From contig JAKOUW010000017.1 of NCBI GenBank assembly GCA_029782365.1, forward strand, positions 62,001-126,000: DNA of 64,000 nt, read 5' to 3'. The notes under the pieces were generated by a model. That model made no database searches. It had not been told where the DNA came from and saw only the letters and a program-made list of their open reading frames with translations. Shown piece after piece: positions 45,659 to 54,531 of this stretch. Every line of letters begins with the position of its first letter. Within the stretch, counting starts at the first letter, position 1. Made by a program: the position numbers and the translations under genes. This DNA comes from Chloroflexota bacterium (GTDB lineage Bacteria > Chloroflexota > Anaerolineae > Anaerolineales > UBA4823).

Positions 45659-46336
45659 ATGGATCTTGATACCCAGGTGAAATTGGCCATCTACCGGCAT
45701 TTTGCCGAAACTGCCCAGCGGCCTGCGCCCGCCCAGGTTGCCGTGCGCGCCGGCACCGACACTGAGGCCGTGCTGGACGCTTACCAGCGCCTGCGCTCCC
45801 AGCGCCTTCTGGTGCTTGAAGCGGATGGATCATCCATCCGCATGGCTTCCCCCTTTTCTGGCGTCCCGACCCAACACGTGGTTGAAGCGGGTGGACTGCA
45901 GTATTATGCCAACTGCGCCTGGGATGCGTTGGGAGTGCTGGCTGCGCTGCACAAGCCCGGTGTGGTGCACTCCCGCGATGAGCAGTCTGGCGAGCCGCTG
46001 AACCTGGCAGTGGGCCTGGATGGGCCTGAACCTTCCGGCTGGCTCTTCCACTGCCTCGTCCCGGCAGCCAAATGGTGGGATGATATCGTCTTCACCTGAA
46101 GCAATATGCTCTTCTTCCGGTCGGAAGAACTGGCGCAAACGTGGTGCGATAGGTATGGTTACCCGCTGCGACCGCTGGTGCGCATCGACCAGCTCTGGAC
46201 TCTGGCGACCACCTGGTATTCCACCCGCCTGCAGGAAAATTCACGCCGGCCGCAGCCCGCTGAGATGCGGCTGATCTTTGCCGGGTTGGGCCTGGAAGGG
46301 CCGTTTTGGGATCCGCAGGCGGATGCTTTTGGATAA
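45659..46336 (+). CDS. Alkylmercury lyase (MerB) family protein with in-frame UGA, probable selenoprotein
   Basis: Read through the UGA at 46097-46099, the gene encodes 225 residues. An N-terminal winged helix-like part (1-60) precedes the MerB core. Cys86 and Asp89 in ANCAWDALG match the catalytic Cys96/Asp99 of the plasmid enzyme. The UGA falls at residue 147 in DDIVFT-UGA-SNMLFFRSEE, exactly where the second catalytic Cys (Cys159) is found in the family; the spacing of 61 residues compares with 63. Strong family-like sequence (LFFRSEELAQTWCDR) continues in the same frame for 78 codons. A hairpin fitting the bacterial SECIS rules follows the UGA. The family breaks carbon-mercury bonds. The alternative is a truncated 146-residue product from a nonsense mutation. 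Confidence 0.75.
46108..46134 (+). other. SECIS-like hairpin after the UGA
   Basis: TTCTTCC (46112-46118) pairs perfectly with GGAAGAA (46123-46129) around a GGTC loop. The loop begins 19 bases after the UGA and has G in its first two positions, as bacterial SECIS elements do. Extra pairing (46108-46110 with 46132-46134) extends the stem past an internal loop. Confidence 0.6.
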
Positions 46337-46425
46337 TCTTTTAACATTAGATACAAGGGTTCCTGCCCGCACCGGCAAGAAAAACAAATACAATTGCCCT
46401 TTAATTGAATTTCGAGGTACGAGCT

Positions 46426-46695
46426 ATGGCCAAAAAACCCGAATTTACCAAGTACCTGCCCCTGGATAATTGGTTTCGCCACCAGCCTGCCGACCGGCAG
46501 GAAATCGAATTGACTTTCGAGCAGGTAGAAGCGATCCTGGGTGCGTGGCTGCCGGCATCTGCCACCAAATTAAGCACCTGGTGGACCAATGTGCAGCCCA
46601 AAATCCAAAGCCACCGGATGGCCTGGCTCAACCACGGTTGGAAAGTGGCTGAATTCGACCAACAGGCCCGATGGGTCAAATTTGTGCGCGCCTGA
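46426..46695 (+). CDS. Small conserved protein, DUF7662-like
   Basis: The start is ATG 46426, with GAGGTACGAG upstream; the frame extends to 46405. 89 residues: KYLPLDNWFRHQP, ELTFEQVEAILGAWLPASA, STWWTN, MAWLNHGWKVAEFDQQARWVKF. This pattern of a small helix-beta protein with a conserved WW and a terminal VxF strand matches a widespread domain of unknown function, recalled from memory. It follows the MerB-family gene by 89 bases. Confidence 0.6.
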   Translation: MAKKPEFTKYLPLDNWFRHQPADRQEIELTFEQVEAILGAWLPASATKLSTWWTNVQPKIQSHRMAWLNHGWKVAEFDQQARWVKFVRA

Positions 46696-46726
46696 GGCGA
46701 GTCAGGTACCTGGCAGCGAAAAATAT

Positions 46727-47857
46727 TTACTCGGCAGGTTGTTCGACCGTCTCGGTTTTCTCATTCCCCAGTAAGCGCAGCTCTTTGACATGGGCGGCGA
46801 AAGCGGCGCGCCAGGTGGGATAACAGTTGTAGCGGATGCCGAACTCTTCGCACGTGGCGCGCACAATCGGCGCCAGGCGCGGATAATTCAGGTGACAAAT
46901 GTGCGGCAGCAGGTGGTGTTCGATCTGGTAATTCAAGCCGCCGATGTAAAAATTCAGCAGCCAGTTGCGCGGCGCAAAGTCGGCAGTGGTTTCCACCTGG
47001 TGCACTGCCCACTCGTTATCAATGTGCGGAGGTCGCCCGACTGGCACCGGGAAATCCGCTGCGCCGCTGATGTGCGCCAGTTGGAAGACAATGGACATCA
47101 CCAGCCCGACAGACAGCATGACAATGAAAAAGCCGATCAGCACCTGCCACCAGGGAAAGACCAGCAGCGGCAGGCCGAACATAAAGGTGAAAAAACTCAC
47201 TTTGCCGGCCCAAAAGATGACCTGATCAGCAGGGCTCATCTTGGGGTACACATGGTTGGCATCGGTCTTGCCCGTCAAAACCATCATGAAATCGCGCAGG
47301 ATGAAATCGAAACCAACCAGGCTGTACACCAACGGGAAATACCAGGTTTGGAAGCGGTACAGCGGCTTCCAGGGCTCACGCGGCGTGAGGCGCATGGTGC
47401 CGAAGGTGGCGACATCGTCATCGAAGCCAGCGATGTTCGTGAAGGTGTGATGCCAGATGTTGTGCTTGGTGCGCCAGCGGAAACCGCTCATGCCCAGCAG
47501 CTCGGCGCTCAGGCTGAAGAGCTTATTGACCCAGGGGCGGTCGGAATAGCCGCCGTGATTGGAATCGTGCATCACATTGAAACCCACACCGGCGATCGAT
47601 ATTGCCCAGAAGATGCACAGCAGAATGTTCGCCCAGGTTGGGAAGCGGCCGAGCAGCAGCAGCAGGTAGGCGCCCAACCACCAGGCCAGGGAGACAACAG
47701 TCTTCAGGTACATCGCCGGCACGTCCCGCCCGGGCAGGTTGTTCTCGCGCAGGTAGGCGGCGACGCGTTTGTTGAGCGTTTTTTGAAAGTCTCGCTTGCG
47801 GGTGAAAGACACACTGCGAGCTGGCAATTTTTCGATAACTTGGGTGGTATTAAGCAT
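46727..47857 (-). CDS. Membrane fatty acid desaturase
   Basis: 376 residues with about four to six membrane helices. Three His boxes: HDSNHGG, HNIWHH and QIEHHLLPH. The last box, with Gln in place of a first His, is typical of front-end/acyl-lipid (linoleoyl-CoA desaturase-like) enzymes; no cytochrome b5 domain is fused. It introduces double bonds into membrane lipid acyl chains, using iron and oxygen. A ribosome-like CAGGAAA and a TATACT -10-like box (47876-47881) precede ATG 47857. Confidence 0.9.
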   Translation of the reverse strand: MLNTTQVIEKLPARSVSFTRKRDFQKTLNKRVAAYLRENNLPGRDVPAMYLKTVVSLAWWLGAYLLLLLGRFPTWANILLCIFWAISIAGVGFNVMHDSNHGGYSDRPWVNKLFSLSAELLGMSGFRWRTKHNIWHHTFTNIAGFDDDVATFGTMRLTPREPWKPLYRFQTWYFPLVYSLVGFDFILRDFMMVLTGKTDANHVYPKMSPADQVIFWAGKVSFFTFMFGLPLLVFPWWQVLIGFFIVMLSVGLVMSIVFQLAHISGAADFPVPVGRPPHIDNEWAVHQVETTADFAPRNWLLNFYIGGLNYQIEHHLLPHICHLNYPRLAPIVRATCEEFGIRYNCYPTWRAAFAAHVKELRLLGNEKTETVEQPAE

Positions 47858-47889
47858 ATTTTGTTTCCTGGGGCTAGTATACCTTAATT

Positions 47890-48456
47890 TCAGGCGTCAG
47901 ATGGTCCGAGTCCCCAGCCGATGGCAGACGCCCACTCCTCTGCCGCCAGGAAGATCAGATCGACCGCCGGGTCTTTAACTTCCGGATAATCGGCCGGGTC
48001 GGACAGGTGGGCGGCCAGGCGGCGCTTGAGCTCGGCATAGGCCTCAGCGCTGGCCGGGTGCGCGCGCAGGTAATCACGAAACAAGAGGGGATAGCGCTGG
48101 TTGGGGCGGCCGAGCAGGCGCACATGCGTGTGCGTGCGGCGCTGGCCGGGCGGAGGGTCGAACAACCACTTCTCCCAATCGCTGTTTGGTCCGGACAGAC
48201 GCGGCGGGCGGTGGTCGCTTTGGTAGCCGGGGCGCCAGGTGTACCCCAGGGCCTGCAGGGCAGATTTGAGCGGCTCGTCCAGCGCATTCACCGTGATTTG
48301 CACATCGATCACATCCTTGGCGGCCAGCCCAGGCACGGATGTCGAACCGATGTGGTCAATGCGCAGGGCCAGGCTGCCAACGCCCTGGCGCAGAACAGCG
48401 GCGATCTGGCGAAATTCCTGCGGCCAGGCGGGTCGATAAGCGACGATCTCAACCAC
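47890..48456 (-). CDS. GrpB-family nucleotidyltransferase-like protein
   Basis: 188 residues from GTG 48456. YRPAWPQEFRQIA, RIDHIGSTSVPGLAAKDVIDVQITV and RTHTHVRLLGRPNQRYPLLFRDYLRAHP are the signature of the GrpB (UPF0157) family, which has a nucleotidyltransferase fold with the GSTSVPG motif. The biochemical role is poorly known; members have been linked to CoA or cofactor metabolism. It lies four bases after the hydrolase stop on the same strand, so it is co-transcribed. Confidence 0.85.
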   Translation of the reverse strand: MVEIVAYRPAWPQEFRQIAAVLRQGVGSLALRIDHIGSTSVPGLAAKDVIDVQITVNALDEPLKSALQALGYTWRPGYQSDHRPPRLSGPNSDWEKWLFDPPPGQRRTHTHVRLLGRPNQRYPLLFRDYLRAHPASAEAYAELKRRLAAHLSDPADYPEVKDPAVDLIFLAAEEWASAIGWGLGPSDA

Positions 48457-48460
48457 AACA

Positions 48461-50248
48461 TCAGCCCGAAATGGCCGTGCCGGCGGTCAGGAACCAGATC
48501 ACAAGGATGGAGACGATCCATGCGCCCAGGTAAACCCGACCAGTGCGGCGGAAGAACCAGGTCAGGAGGTAGATCATCAGCATGAATGTCGGGATATAGA
48601 CAAACAAAAGCAGAGGGATCATGTGCCCGAAAGCGCCCAATCCAATGACATCAAAGCCCGGGCCAACTCCAGCAAAATACGGCAAATACTGCAGCGCCCA
48701 GATCAAGACCAGGCCGAACAGGGCTGCAAAAGAGTTCCTCAGCCACCACACGATCTGGGTGCGGCGCTCTGAGCCGAAGTCTGGCAGGCGGGCCTGGCCG
48801 AACAAGAATAATCCACCATTCAGACAGAAGAATAGAAAAGCCGGCAGAAGATACACCCAGAAGTAGCCAAAACGCGGCAGTGTGAACTGGCGCATGAACG
48901 GCCACAAGAAACGAAACTCCACTCCCCACAGCGCCTGGCAAATACCTTCTACCGCATACACCAGCGCCACCACCAAGACGCCCAGCAGGAGGGTCTTGCC
49001 AAAGATGACCCAATCGATGGCCATCTTTTTTTCACTAAAGGAAACACCGAGCTGGTAGGCCGTGACACCCTGCCTGTGCGCCTTGCGGTACCAGAAGGCG
49101 AAGATCACCAGGAAAATGAGCATATTGCCAATGTACCACAGCATGACGCCGTTGCCGATGATCAGTTTAAGCGAGGGGATCAGCAGGCTGAGCAAACCAG
49201 CGCCGATGGCTGGTAGGAAAGGCCAGGTCACCCCGGCAATTAAGGCATTGATGGTGGCTTTCTTCCACCAACCCTGCGCCACATATCCACCGGGCAGCGG
49301 TTGGGCTACCGGGGCGAAGAACGGCGTGGCGAGCAGCAGTTCAGTGGCTGGCAGCAGGGCGAAAATCGCGCAAAGCATGGCCAGCAGGGTGAAAATTTCT
49401 TTCCACCAGTAGATATGCTGGTCGGCGGGTAGTTGGGCTGCGGCAGTTGCGGCAGACATAAGCGCCTCTTCCATCCATTGGACCCCCTCTGTAACCGCTT
49501 TGGCGTCATGGGTTACTCCGGGATGCACGGTGTTAATGAGCGTCTGGCGCCGCGCCGAGCCATCGGCAAAATTTCCATACGTGGTATCCCAGGCAGCACT
49601 GCCAGACAGACCCAGCTCTCTTAGCCGGTCTGGGTTCGTGGTCAGGCTGGCCGGGTTGAGCTGGTTTTCGCGAAAGCTGGCGAATTCCTCGTAGCGCGCC
49701 TGGGTAAGCAAAACGTTGTGCAGTTCTGGCGTTCCGGCTGAGCCGCATTTGGGGTTGAGGGCCTTATGATCCGGGTTGTCCTGGCCGACCGCGATGGTGG
49801 AACCGGCACCCATCGAATGGCCCATCACACCCAGGTTGTTCGCGTCGACATACGACAGGGATTTCAGATATGCATAGCCTGCGTCGCCGCCCAGGGTCGC
49901 ATCCTTGCTGCCCGATGGCGTGCCTGAATCGCCGTGACCAAACTGATCGAGGGCTAATGTCACGAATCCCCGGCGGGCCAGCTCGATGGCGAAAGCGCCT
50001 TCTGTTTCTTTGTCATTCTGAAACCCGTGCAGGCACAACACGGCCGGGCTGGCAGCCTGCCCGACCGCGCTTGCCGGCCGGTAGAGTTTCGCGGTGAGCA
50101 TAGCGCCTGAAGGGTCAGGTATGCTTACCATGGTAACCTGGATTTTGCCGAAATCAGTCTCAATCATGTAGGCGGCAAAAGCAAACACGAACATCAGCAG
50201 GATAGCGACAACCAGTGCGGTCACAGAACGGCGTAATTTGGTGTGCAT
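48461..50248 (-). CDS. Membrane-embedded alpha/beta hydrolase
   Basis: The start is ATG 50248 (MHTKLRR), with AAGGAG five bases upstream; the frame extends to 50344. 595 residues. One N-terminal helix (about 8-28) and an alpha/beta-hydrolase domain with CLHGFQNDKE, DQFGHGDS and the nucleophile elbow GHSMGAGS. A C-terminal half follows with about seven membrane helices. The family architecture resembles exported or membrane esterases/peptidases of unknown substrate. It is the first gene of a two-gene unit with GrpB. Confidence 0.78.
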   Translation of the reverse strand: MHTKLRRSVTALVVAILLMFVFAFAAYMIETDFGKIQVTMVSIPDPSGAMLTAKLYRPASAVGQAASPAVLCLHGFQNDKETEGAFAIELARRGFVTLALDQFGHGDSGTPSGSKDATLGGDAGYAYLKSLSYVDANNLGVMGHSMGAGSTIAVGQDNPDHKALNPKCGSAGTPELHNVLLTQARYEEFASFRENQLNPASLTTNPDRLRELGLSGSAAWDTTYGNFADGSARRQTLINTVHPGVTHDAKAVTEGVQWMEEALMSAATAAAQLPADQHIYWWKEIFTLLAMLCAIFALLPATELLLATPFFAPVAQPLPGGYVAQGWWKKATINALIAGVTWPFLPAIGAGLLSLLIPSLKLIIGNGVMLWYIGNMLIFLVIFAFWYRKAHRQGVTAYQLGVSFSEKKMAIDWVIFGKTLLLGVLVVALVYAVEGICQALWGVEFRFLWPFMRQFTLPRFGYFWVYLLPAFLFFCLNGGLFLFGQARLPDFGSERRTQIVWWLRNSFAALFGLVLIWALQYLPYFAGVGPGFDVIGLGAFGHMIPLLLFVYIPTFMLMIYLLTWFFRRTGRVYLGAWIVSILVIWFLTAGTAISG

Positions 50249-50308
50249 AGATCTCCTTGGGGGCAGCGAAATGGGTGCCGACGAACTCTTTTTCGTCGGA
50301 TCAAGTTG

Positions 50309-50337
50309 AGTATAGGCCCGAAAGTAGATCGCCGCAA
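50309..50337 (-). promoter_or_regulatory. Promoter of the membrane hydrolase gene
   Basis: On the minus strand TTGCGG (50337-50332) and TATACT (50314-50309) are 17 bp apart. Confidence 0.5.
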
Positions 50338-50356
50338 CAAGCATAGAATCCTGGGC

Positions 50357-50362
50357 TATAAT
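50357..50362 (+). promoter_or_regulatory. -10 box of the DUF362 gene
   Basis: TATAAT at 50357-50362, about 60 bases before ATG 50423. No good -35 box was found. Confidence 0.4.
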
Positions 50363-50422
50363 GATATGTGAATTGTTTTACAAGCCTGGTCGCTTTTACC
50401 CCATTCTAAGCACGAGGTGCAT

Positions 50423-51493
50423 ATGAAAAAGTTCAACCGGCGCGATTTTCTGCGCGCCGCAGCCGCTGGCCTGGGGGCGCTGGCAGTCGAACCGCTGCTG
50501 GCCGGCTGCAGCTCACAGCCGACCGAGCCAGCGCCCACTCCGTCCAACCTGCCGCCCACAGCTACGAATGTTCCCTTTTCATCTCCAACTGCCACAACGA
50601 ATTCAGTCCTCGACACCCCTTCTGCCTCTGTGACTTCACAGCCAGCAGCCACCAGCACAGAAATTCCATCTCCTGCTGCCGAACCGGCGATGAATCCTGA
50701 CCTGGTCGTGGCGCGCAGCGGCGAACCCGAAGATCTGGTGCGCCGGGCAATCGGCGCGCTGGGCGGCATGGATAAATTCGTCGGCAAGGGGGCGAACGTG
50801 GTGATCAAACCCAATATCTGCGTGGCATACCACACCTACGAATATGCCGCCACCACCAACCCCTGGGTGGTGGGCGCTCTGGTAAAGCTGTGCCTGGAAG
50901 CCGGCGCAGGCCGGGTGCAAGTTTTTGATTTTCCTTTCGGCGGCACACCCCAGGAAGCTTACACGCGCAGCGGCATCGCCGAGCAGGTACAGGCTGCAGG
51001 CGGGGAGATGGTCTACATGGCCGGTTTCAAATATGCCAAAACCAACCTGCCGCAGGGTGTCTCGCTCAAACAGACGCAAGCCTACAGCGACGCGCTGAAC
51101 GCCGATGTGCTGATCGATGTGCCCATCGCCAAGCACCACGGCTCGGCGCGCCTGACGTTGAGCATGAAGAACCTGATGGGCCTGGTGCTGGATCGGGGGT
51201 CGATCCACGGCAACCTGGGCCAGCGCATCGCCGACCTGGCCAGCCTGTTCAAACCCAGGCTGACAGTCATCGACGCGGTGCGCATCCTGACCGCCAACGG
51301 TCCGACCGGCGGCAGCCTGGACGATGTGCAAAAACTTGACACGGTCATCGCCAGCGCCGATTTCGTCGCCGCCGACAGCTACGCCACCAGCTTGTTTGGA
51401 TTGACTCCCAATGATGTGGCCTATATCCCGGCCGCCGCCGCCATGGGACTGGGACACATGGATCTGGAAAATATTCGCATCCAGGATATCTGA
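50423..51493 (+). CDS. DUF362-domain Tat lipoprotein
   Basis: The start is ATG 50423, with GAGGTGCAT upstream, rather than GTG 50417. 356 residues. A Tat signal (NRRDFLRAA) runs into a lipobox (LLAGC), then a Thr/Pro linker (about 35-90). The DUF362 domain has GKGANVVIKPNICV, EAGAGRVQVFDFPFGG and DVLIDVPIAKHHGSARLTLSMKNLMGL. The family is associated with iron-sulfur proteins and redox chains, but its reaction is unknown. The polyferredoxin gene follows 12 bases later. Confidence 0.82.
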   Translation: MKKFNRRDFLRAAAAGLGALAVEPLLAGCSSQPTEPAPTPSNLPPTATNVPFSSPTATTNSVLDTPSASVTSQPAATSTEIPSPAAEPAMNPDLVVARSGEPEDLVRRAIGALGGMDKFVGKGANVVIKPNICVAYHTYEYAATTNPWVVGALVKLCLEAGAGRVQVFDFPFGGTPQEAYTRSGIAEQVQAAGGEMVYMAGFKYAKTNLPQGVSLKQTQAYSDALNADVLIDVPIAKHHGSARLTLSMKNLMGLVLDRGSIHGNLGQRIADLASLFKPRLTVIDAVRILTANGPTGGSLDDVQKLDTVIASADFVAADSYATSLFGLTPNDVAYIPAAAAMGLGHMDLENIRIQDI

Positions 51494-51505
51494 GCGCCGA
51501 CTGCC

Positions 51506-53080
51506 ATGCCCACGAACTCATCTATACGCAAAGAACACTCGTGGCAGCCGCACGGGCCGTGGATCACGGCGCGCAAGATCGCGCAGTGCTGCGCCCTGCT
51601 GGCATTTCTGGTGCTTTTCGCCGGCGCACAGGCCGGTTGGCCGGGCTGGCTGACAAACCTGCCCATGCGCCTCGACCCGCTGACTGCCCTGGCGCATCTG
51701 CTGGCCAGCCGAACCCTGCTCAGCGGCTCCGCGCTGGCGTTGGGAAGCGTGCTGCTGACCCTGCTGTTTGGGCGCGCCTGGTGCGGTTGGCTTTGCCCGC
51801 TGGGCACTCTGCTCGACCTGTTCTCGCTGGCGCGCTGGCGAGGCAAACGCCCCGCCCCACCCGAAGCCTGGCGCAGTGCCAAGTACGGCCTGCTGCTGCT
51901 CATCCTGGCCGCCGCGCTGTTCGGTAACCTGACCCTGCTGGCGCTCGACCCGCTGACCATTCTGCTGCGAACGCTGTCTGCCAGCCTGTGGCCGGCCTTC
52001 AACCAGGTGATCCTCGGACTGGAATCCTCGCTGTTCCCGATACCTTTCCTGCAGGCGCCGGTCTCGGCCTTCGATGCCTGGGTCCGGCCGGCCGTCCTGC
52101 CCTATGAGCCGGCTTTTTATGCCGCAGCAGTTTTCTTGGGTGCGGTGTTTGCTGGTTTGGTACTGCTCAACCTGCTGGCGGAGCGTTTTTGGTGCCGCTA
52201 CCTGTGCCCGCTGGGAGGCTTGTTGGGTCTGCTCAGCCGGGCCGGGCTGTACCGCCGCCAGGTGGGAGTGGAGTGCAAAGGCTGCACCCTGTGCACTATC
52301 TCCTGCCCAACCGGCACCATCGACCCTCAGCGGGGGTATGCCAGCGACCCGGCGGAGTGCACCGTGTGCATGGCTTGCGTTGAAGCCTGCCCACGCGGCG
52401 GCACATATTTTCAACCAGAGCTCAAGCTGGCAGCCGGTCAGGCGTATGACCCGGGGCGCCGCCAGGCACTGATCGCCATGGGAGCGGCGGCTGTTGGCGT
52501 GGCTCTGTTTCGCTCAGCGGGATTAGTCAAGCGCGAACCACCGCACCTGCTGCGCCCGCCTGGGGCGCGTGAAGAAAACGAAGACCGCATCGCCTTGAGC
52601 AAATGTGTGCGCTGCGCCGAGTGCATGCGCGCCTGCCCCACCAACGGTCTGCAGCCAGCTCTATTGGAAGCCGGTCTGGCAGGCTTCGCCACGCCCCTGC
52701 TCACCCCGCGCCTGGGCTACTGCGACTTCTCCTGCAACGCCTGCGGCCAGGTCTGCCCTTCCGGCGCTATCCCTGCCCTTGACCTGGAAACCAAGCGCCA
52801 ACAGGTGATTGGCAAAGCCTCCATTGACCATAGCCGCTGCCTGGCGTGGGCCAGCCGCACACCCTGCGTGGTGTGCGAAGAGATGTGCCCCCTATCTGAA
52901 AAAGCCATCCAGCTTGAGACGGCCGAAGTCTGGGGTCCAGACGGCCTGCGGGTGACTATCCAACTGCCACATGTGCTGCGCGAGCGCTGTATTGGATGCG
53001 GCATCTGTGAATACAAATGCCCGCTCAACGGCGAAGCCGCGATTCGAGTGTACGTGCCTGAAGTACAGCTGTCCTTTTGA
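51506..53080 (+). CDS. Membrane polyferredoxin (NapH/NosR-like 4Fe-4S protein)
   Basis: 524 residues. About five membrane helices, with CGWLCPLGT and CRYLCPLGG motifs between them. Multiple 4Fe-4S ligand sets follow: CKGCTLCTISCP, CTVCMACVEACP, CVRCAECMRACP, CNACGQVCP, CVVCEEMCP and CIGCGICEYKCP. It moves electrons between the quinone pool or cytoplasm and an outer acceptor, as NapH/NosR-type proteins do. Pairing with the DUF362 lipoprotein suggests a shared redox pathway. Confidence 0.88.
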   Translation: MPTNSSIRKEHSWQPHGPWITARKIAQCCALLAFLVLFAGAQAGWPGWLTNLPMRLDPLTALAHLLASRTLLSGSALALGSVLLTLLFGRAWCGWLCPLGTLLDLFSLARWRGKRPAPPEAWRSAKYGLLLLILAAALFGNLTLLALDPLTILLRTLSASLWPAFNQVILGLESSLFPIPFLQAPVSAFDAWVRPAVLPYEPAFYAAAVFLGAVFAGLVLLNLLAERFWCRYLCPLGGLLGLLSRAGLYRRQVGVECKGCTLCTISCPTGTIDPQRGYASDPAECTVCMACVEACPRGGTYFQPELKLAAGQAYDPGRRQALIAMGAAAVGVALFRSAGLVKREPPHLLRPPGAREENEDRIALSKCVRCAECMRACPTNGLQPALLEAGLAGFATPLLTPRLGYCDFSCNACGQVCPSGAIPALDLETKRQQVIGKASIDHSRCLAWASRTPCVVCEEMCPLSEKAIQLETAEVWGPDGLRVTIQLPHVLRERCIGCGICEYKCPLNGEAAIRVYVPEVQLSF

Positions 53081-53081
53081 C

Positions 53082-54248
53082 TTAGAGCTCTCCGGCTGGC
53101 ACCTGGCCCTGCTGAATGGCCTGTGTCTGGGCTGGGGTGAAGGGCGGCTCAAACAAGGCCGGGTCGAGAGCGAAACGCCGGAACAAGTCAGCGATGAAAT
53201 GCAAGCGGTCAGTTAGGCGGCCCCAATCCTGGGCTTCGGAGCCGGCTGGTGTATCCGGGGAGGCGTCAACCTGAACCAGCAGTGCGCGCAGCTCTGGGTT
53301 CATCAGCAGAGCCAGCATAGGCGGAAACGGGCCGGGCACATCTTCACCCAACCGCAGGCGCGGGTATCCGGGAAGGTCGATGGTCATCATCGTCTCGGTG
53401 ATGATCACCTGCGCCTGGCTCTGCAGCAGGCCGGTCAGGGCCTGCACAGCCACGTCCAGCTCTTTCAACCGCCCCAGCAGGCGCAGGGCCAGCCAACCCA
53501 GCGAAGCCAGCCAACCACCTTTCAGCTCTTTCAATAAATTGGCCGCCAGGGTGGGCAGCGGCACCACCGGGGCATTCAACGCTTCCTGGATATCCGGCTG
53601 CAGACGAGTTTGTTCATGAAATCCAATTTCTAAGTTGGCCAGCAGGAGCAGTTCCACCCGCGCCTTGGCTTCGCTGGTGAAGAGCGCGCGGTAATAGTGT
53701 TCAAAAGCCCGGCGCAGGTTGTCCTGCCCATCCGGCGGAGGACCGGGGTGCAGTGCGGCTGTGAATGCCGCCAGGCGGTTTTCGTCATACACCGCATCGT
53801 CTACCAGGGTCTCATAAAAACGGGCAAATTCGTGGGCAATCTCTGCAAAGACCTTCAGGTTGCCGCGCGCCACAGCCGCGCTGGAACGCTCGAAGGCGGC
53901 AGGCACATTGTAGGCGCGCAGCAGCCATGCGATGATCTTGTCCCGGTCCAGCGCGGCGCCCAGGTGAGCGGCAGCGCTTTGCACATCTTGGACTGCCTGA
54001 TGAGCGGCGGCCTGCGAGCCAAGCGCGGCCACCAGGCTGCGCTGAAGGTCTTCCTGGCGGATGGTCTGGCCGGCCTGGCGCGAGGCCCAGGCGGCAAAGG
54101 TGCACCAGTTGGCCTGCAGGCCGGTGCGCTCTGCCAGCCGCTGGGACAACTCGTGGTAGGCCTGCGTGATCTGCAGGTTGCGTGTCACCGGTTCGGCCAG
54201 GGCGCTGATGCGCGCCACTTCCACCAGGTCGGGGCAGGCGAACGGCAT
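53082..54248 (-). CDS. Protein of unknown function
   Basis: 388 residues, mostly alpha-helical by composition, with no signal peptide and no motif I recognise. An N-terminal region ([29 protein letters not shown]) is followed by long amphipathic helices and a late [23 protein letters not shown]. The gene ends one base from the convergent polyferredoxin gene and begins five bases after a small conserved gene, so the two form a unit. Confidence 0.6.
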   Translation of the reverse strand: MPFACPDLVEVARISALAEPVTRNLQITQAYHELSQRLAERTGLQANWCTFAAWASRQAGQTIRQEDLQRSLVAALGSQAAAHQAVQDVQSAAAHLGAALDRDKIIAWLLRAYNVPAAFERSSAAVARGNLKVFAEIAHEFARFYETLVDDAVYDENRLAAFTAALHPGPPPDGQDNLRRAFEHYYRALFTSEAKARVELLLLANLEIGFHEQTRLQPDIQEALNAPVVPLPTLAANLLKELKGGWLASLGWLALRLLGRLKELDVAVQALTGLLQSQAQVIITETMMTIDLPGYPRLRLGEDVPGPFPPMLALLMNPELRALLVQVDASPDTPAGSEAQDWGRLTDRLHFIADLFRRFALDPALFEPPFTPAQTQAIQQGQVPAGEL

Positions 54249-54253
54249 ACTGG

Positions 54254-54520
54254 CTAAACGATCACGCCGCTGGCTTCAGCCTGCGCCAGCACTTCCAGGA
54301 TGGCGTTGGCCAGGCTGCGAGCGGCCTCAGCGCTCAGCTCGACCGCCACGCGTGCCCCTGGCCCCTGGGATTCATCCACGAAATCCAGATTCAGGGCGTG
54401 TTCATCCGCAAAATGGAAGGGATGATCGTAGGAGACGCTGGCCTGGCGCACAGGAAACCAACCCTGCGTCCCTTTGCCGCTGCCTTCTATCTCAATTTGT
54501 TTGGCGATCATGGTGCACAT
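54254..54520 (-). CDS. Small conserved protein (DUF6295-like)
   Basis: 88 residues. MCTMIAKQIEIEGSGKG, SYDHPFHFADEHALNLDF and VELSAEAARSLANAILE match a small conserved family of unknown function, recalled from memory. A perfect ribosome site AGGAGG precedes ATG 54520. It is encoded between a dienelactone-hydrolase-type gene and the unknown 388-residue protein, all in one direction. Confidence 0.65.
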   Translation of the reverse strand: MCTMIAKQIEIEGSGKGTQGWFPVRQASVSYDHPFHFADEHALNLDFVDESQGPGARVAVELSAEAARSLANAILEVLAQAEASGVIV

Positions 54521-54531
54521 GCACGGCCTCC

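Noticed and set aside
46790-47887. 365-codon plus-strand open frame
   Set aside because: It is antisense to the desaturase, whose three His boxes prove the minus-strand reading.
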